DNA of 8,149 bases from NCBI GenBank assembly GCA_002729415.1, contig PBXZ01000240.1:1-8149 (forward strand), written 5' to 3'. Shown here one piece after another: positions 6,494 through 8,149 of this stretch. Position numbers and translations under genes: made by a program. Position 1 is the stretch's first letter; the number at the start of each line of letters is the position of its first letter. The notes beneath the pieces are model-generated. The model saw only the letters and a program-made list of their open reading frames with translations, did not search any database and was not told the DNA's origin. The stretch is from UBA9662 sp002729415. Its GTDB lineage: Bacteria > Poribacteria > WGA-4E > UBA9662.

Positions 6494-6696
6494 AGGGCTA
6501 CGCACCCGACTGGAGGGTCCGCCACAGGAAGTGTGGTGAATCCGTCGACGCTGCCAGCAGGGGACACGTCCGGGTCACGGCCAGATCGTTGAAGAAGTTC
6601 TACCTGGGTCGGTGTGGTGCCTGCGGGGAGTTCGGCTGGCTGATCCTCGAACGGGACCCGAATTGGCGGTTCACTCCAGGTCCACCTGACCGGTAG
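6490..6696 (+). CDS. Small zinc-ribbon protein (HxxC...CxxC), translationally coupled
   Basis: The protein has 68 residues. It starts with GTG 6490, which overlaps the acyltransferase TGA as GTGA, so translation is probably coupled. His12-x2-Cys15 (RHRKCGE) and Cys42-x2-Cys45 (GRCGACG) could form a single zinc ribbon; residues 46-61 (GEFGWLILERDPNWRF) look like the closing beta strand, followed by a PGPP tail. The 26 residues between knuckles are basic (HVRVTARSLKKF), as in small ribbons that touch RNA or DNA, though binding is only a guess. No specific family is recognised and no function should be assigned. It is in the other frame from the frame that holds the acyltransferase end. The same start lies in a longer open frame from 6367, but that part is shadow of the acyltransferase. 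Confidence 0.66.
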   Translation: MKGYAPDWRVRHRKCGESVDAASRGHVRVTARSLKKFYLGRCGACGEFGWLILERDPNWRFTPGPPDR

Positions 6697-6732
6697 CCGG
6701 CACTTTCTGTCTGGCTGGCAGTCGTCGTCGGG

Positions 6733-6738
6733 TAGCCT
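6733..6738 (+). promoter_or_regulatory. Possible -10 box of the small RNA
   Basis: TAGCCT fits the loose actinobacterial TAnnnT -10 pattern and would place the transcription start near 6745. The -35 region (about 6709-6715, GTCTGGC) is weak. It is proposed mainly because a terminated hairpin set follows directly. Confidence 0.3.
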
Positions 6739-6744
6739 TCCCGT

Positions 6745-6822
6745 ACTGGCGAACGGCTGAGGAGTCGTCGCTGGACACGGTTTCCCACCGTGCGATCTGC
6801 CCTCGCTTCGGCGGGGGTTTTT
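6745..6822 (+). ncRNA. Candidate small RNA of about 80 nt with three hairpins
   Basis: Three hairpins follow each other between the zinc-ribbon stop and the convergent DUF1214 gene. Hairpin 1 is ACGGCT/AGTCGT (6753-6758 with 6763-6768, one G-U pair, GAGG loop). Hairpin 2 is CACGGT/ACCGTG (6776-6781 with 6787-6792, loop TTCCC). Hairpin 3 is the terminator at 6800-6822. There is no open frame inside and no downstream gene on this strand, so it is not a leader. The pyrimidine-rich loop 2 could pair with G-rich ribosome sites, a common sRNA trait; this is inference. It does not match a riboswitch or RNA family I can recall. It could also be just the 3' UTR of the zinc-ribbon mRNA. Confidence 0.42.
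6800..6822 (+). terminator. Rho-independent terminator with TTCG tetraloop
   Basis: CCCTCGC (6800-6806) pairs with GCGGGGG (6811-6817, one G-U pair) around a TTCG loop, followed by five T (6818-6822). It ends either the small RNA or the acyltransferase/zinc-ribbon transcript, whose last stop is 104 bp upstream. Confidence 0.9.
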
Positions 6823-6866
6823 CGCGTTGGTGGCGGAGGTCAGGTGGCGGTGCCGGCTCTGAATGC

Positions 6867-6896
6867 CAGGGTCGCTGCCGAGGTGCTACGACCCTG
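6867..6896 (-). terminator. Inverted repeat behind the DUF1214 gene
   Basis: A perfect 8-bp inverted repeat, CAGGGTCG (6867-6874) and CGACCCTG (6889-6896), has a 14-nt centre. It lies 20 bp after the DUF1214 stop on the - strand. There is no T-run behind it, so it may be a U-less terminator or an operator-like site. Weak call. Confidence 0.3.
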
Positions 6897-6916
6897 ACCG
6901 GTCTCCAGTCAGGAAG

Positions 6917-8011
6917 TCATGCGGAGCGAATGACCCGGCAGTCGGGTTGGACATCGTGTTCGGCTTGGTTCCAACGGAGACCCATGGCGCCGTGGTGATG
7001 TCCGCAGGTCGACATCCAGTTGCCGTCGCCGGGGTCTTCGTCAGCGATCACGATCCGTACCGAACCGTCAGGTTCGGAGACTGCCGACCGGGCGTTGACC
7101 GTCACCGGGTGAAACCGGTAGTCAAGCGATTCCATCCACAGATTGTCGAGTTGGAAGTTCCAGTAGAAGCACGGCGGCGGGGTGAACGAGATCTCCAACG
7201 CCTGACCGGGTTCGAGGCACCAGTACCCGTGCCGGAATATCTGGTTGGGGTCACCCCAGACGCCAGTGCCCATGTCGGTGTCGATCTCGAGGGTGTTCGG
7301 CCGGTCCATCCATTCGTAGACCTTGCCGGTGAAGCGACGAACCACACCATCGACGAACAGGTTCGTACCGGCCAGCCCTTTGGCAAGCGTGGCCGCCGAC
7401 AGCGGCGGCGGCCGGTCGTCGGCGCCCAGTCGTTCGATTTGCAGGCGGGCCGGTTCTTCGGTCGCCCGGTCGAGGTGGAACTGGCGGATTATGAGCGTGC
7501 CCATCTCAGGTTGGAGGGGAATCCAGTTGCCGGAATGTTCCTTTTGGCTGAGGATCACCTCGAATCGCCTGTCGTGGTCGACGATCAGATCCGACCCACC
7601 CAACGAACCCATGTGGCCGAGGCGATCTGCTCCAGCGCCGTAGTTGCCGGTGTAGGCCCCGAAGCCGAGGTAGTGGACGGTTCCCCGGGTGCCCCACAGC
7701 CGGTAGTCGTGGCGGCCGTCGATACTCACCGACTGGTAGTAGGAGTCCGGGTTGTCGCTGCCGATCTTCACCTGGTTCGGCAGGGTGTGCACGAGCGGGA
7801 ACCGTGGATCGCCAGCCTCGAGATAAGTCTCCAGGCCTCCCCGCACCAGGCGACTGAGGAGACGGAATCCTTCGATACGGGCCTGGGTGTCGTCTGCTTC
7901 GGTGTATTCGAACACCAGTTGGCCGGAGGCCTTGAGGGTGTCACAGAAGTCCACCCACGCCTCGCCGGACAGGACCCGCCCGGTCACCGTGTTGTCGCTC
8001 GTGTCTGCCAT
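6917..8011 (-). CDS. DUF1214 domain-containing protein
   Basis: The protein has 364 residues. The C-terminal third fits DUF1214: FRHGYWCLEPGQALEI, FYWNFQLDNLWMESLDYR (about 283-299), HPVTVNARSAVSEPDGSV, IVIADEDPGDGNWMSTCGHH and GAMGLRW (to about 347). The N-terminal part (LSGEAWVDFCDTL ... YYQSVSIDG, VHYLGFGAYTGNYGAGADRLG) is the usual lead-in of the longer actinobacterial forms, which lack the DUF1254 partner domain. There is no signal peptide and no membrane helix, so it is probably cytoplasmic. Function is unknown; beta-rich fold expected. I chose ATG 8009-8011 (MADTSDNTV); TTG 8044 adds 11 unlikely residues. No real Shine-Dalgarno is present in front of it. It stands alone, convergent with the small RNA and downstream of the tRNA-like sequence. 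Confidence 0.85.
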   Translation of the reverse strand: MADTSDNTVTGRVLSGEAWVDFCDTLKASGQLVFEYTEADDTQARIEGFRLLSRLVRGGLETYLEAGDPRFPLVHTLPNQVKIGSDNPDSYYQSVSIDGRHDYRLWGTRGTVHYLGFGAYTGNYGAGADRLGHMGSLGGSDLIVDHDRRFEVILSQKEHSGNWIPLQPEMGTLIIRQFHLDRATEEPARLQIERLGADDRPPPLSAATLAKGLAGTNLFVDGVVRRFTGKVYEWMDRPNTLEIDTDMGTGVWGDPNQIFRHGYWCLEPGQALEISFTPPPCFYWNFQLDNLWMESLDYRFHPVTVNARSAVSEPDGSVRIVIADEDPGDGNWMSTCGHHHGAMGLRWNQAEHDVQPDCRVIRSA

Positions 8012-8075
8012 GAGGAGATGGTGGCACGGCAGGTGCGTCTCCAATGTTCCCGGCGGCTGCCAAGAGCACGCCTGG

Positions 8076-8149
8076 TGGTCGGGCTACCGAGATTTGAACT
8101 CCCGACCTTCGGTCCCCCAGATCGATCAACCCCAAACCCCTGACCTGCG
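8076..8149 (-). tRNA. Degenerate tRNA-Pro(GGG)-like sequence, probable pseudogene, cut by window edge
   Basis: On the - strand the 3' two-thirds read like tRNA-Pro: an anticodon loop CTGGGGG (8114-8120) with anticodon GGG and G37, anticodon stem TCGAT/ACCGA with one A-C mismatch, variable loop AGGTC, T-loop TTCAAAT (8092-8098) flanked by G53 and C61, then an acceptor strand TAGCCCG, A73 and an encoded CCA (8076-8078). The T-stem has two G-G mismatches (GGGAG against CTCGG; CCGAG would pair fully), the D-stem is not recognisable, and no CGGGCTA partner for the acceptor is seen before the window ends. GTTTGG of the D-loop is still present. It is most likely a decayed tRNA-Pro copy; a real tRNA with errors near a contig end is the alternative. 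Confidence 0.5.

Noticed and set aside
6745..6822. SAH, TPP or 6C-type riboswitch/RNA
   Set aside because: GCTGAGGAG is only superficially like those cores; the rest of the consensus is missing and no gene follows on this strand.
6843..6896. Mini-ORF of 17 residues after the terminator (GTG GCG GTG ... TGA)
   Set aside because: The spacing to GGAGG is too short, it has no family resemblance and half of it lies in the inverted repeat.
6863..8143. Long + strand open frame opposite the DUF1214 gene (426 residues)
   Set aside because: It is the antisense shadow of a well-recognised DUF1214 gene, common in GC-rich codon usage.
1..8149. CRISPR array, transposon ends, toxin-antitoxin or phage defence genes
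   Set aside because: No spaced repeats, no transposase or integrase domains and no known defence motifs were seen on either strand.

Overview
This is a GC-rich, gene-dense bacterial window. Frequent GTG starts, the kinds of proteins present and their wording (PH-like two-helix membrane protein, lipoprotein trypsin-like protease, Ric, DUF1214, PlsC-like acyltransferase) suggest an actinobacterium, most likely of the Acidimicrobiia. That placement is inference from protein style; no marker gene is present.

Layout from left to right. (1) The 3' end of a TRAP-transporter substrate-binding protein (+) is followed by a strong intrinsic terminator. (2) A small two-helix PH-like membrane protein (-) lies convergent to it. 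(3) On the + strand lies a decayed N-terminal half of a CaCA-family Na+/Ca2+ exchanger, with two opposite frameshifts and lost signature residues. It runs in frame into a secreted lipoprotein-type trypsin-like protease, whose signal peptide seems to be the last helix of the exchanger remnant. (4) On the - strand are a 2OG-Fe(II)/isopenicillin N synthase-like oxygenase, then Ric (di-iron Fe-S cluster repair protein) and a radical SAM protein 9 bp behind it. The radical SAM gene ends inside a 5'-truncated GNAT acetyltransferase remnant. (5) Divergent from the oxygenase is a PlsC-like acyltransferase (+), broken by one extra G in a run of eight and lacking the Asp of its HX4D motif. A 68-residue zinc-ribbon protein overlaps its stop codon as GTGA. 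(6) Next come a possible promoter, three hairpins and a textbook terminator, which look like a small RNA of about 80 nt. (7) A DUF1214 protein (-) follows. The window ends in a degenerate tRNA-Pro(GGG)-like sequence (-).

The genes do not form one pathway. Ric and the radical SAM protein are probably co-transcribed; both, and the oxygenase upstream, use iron. The striking property is decay: an exchanger fragment, a GNAT fragment, a frameshifted acyltransferase and a degenerate tRNA within 8 kb. I see no CRISPR array, transposase, integrase or recognised defence system. The points most worth following up are the exchanger-protease fusion, the G8 frameshift, the Ric-radical SAM pair and the candidate small RNA.
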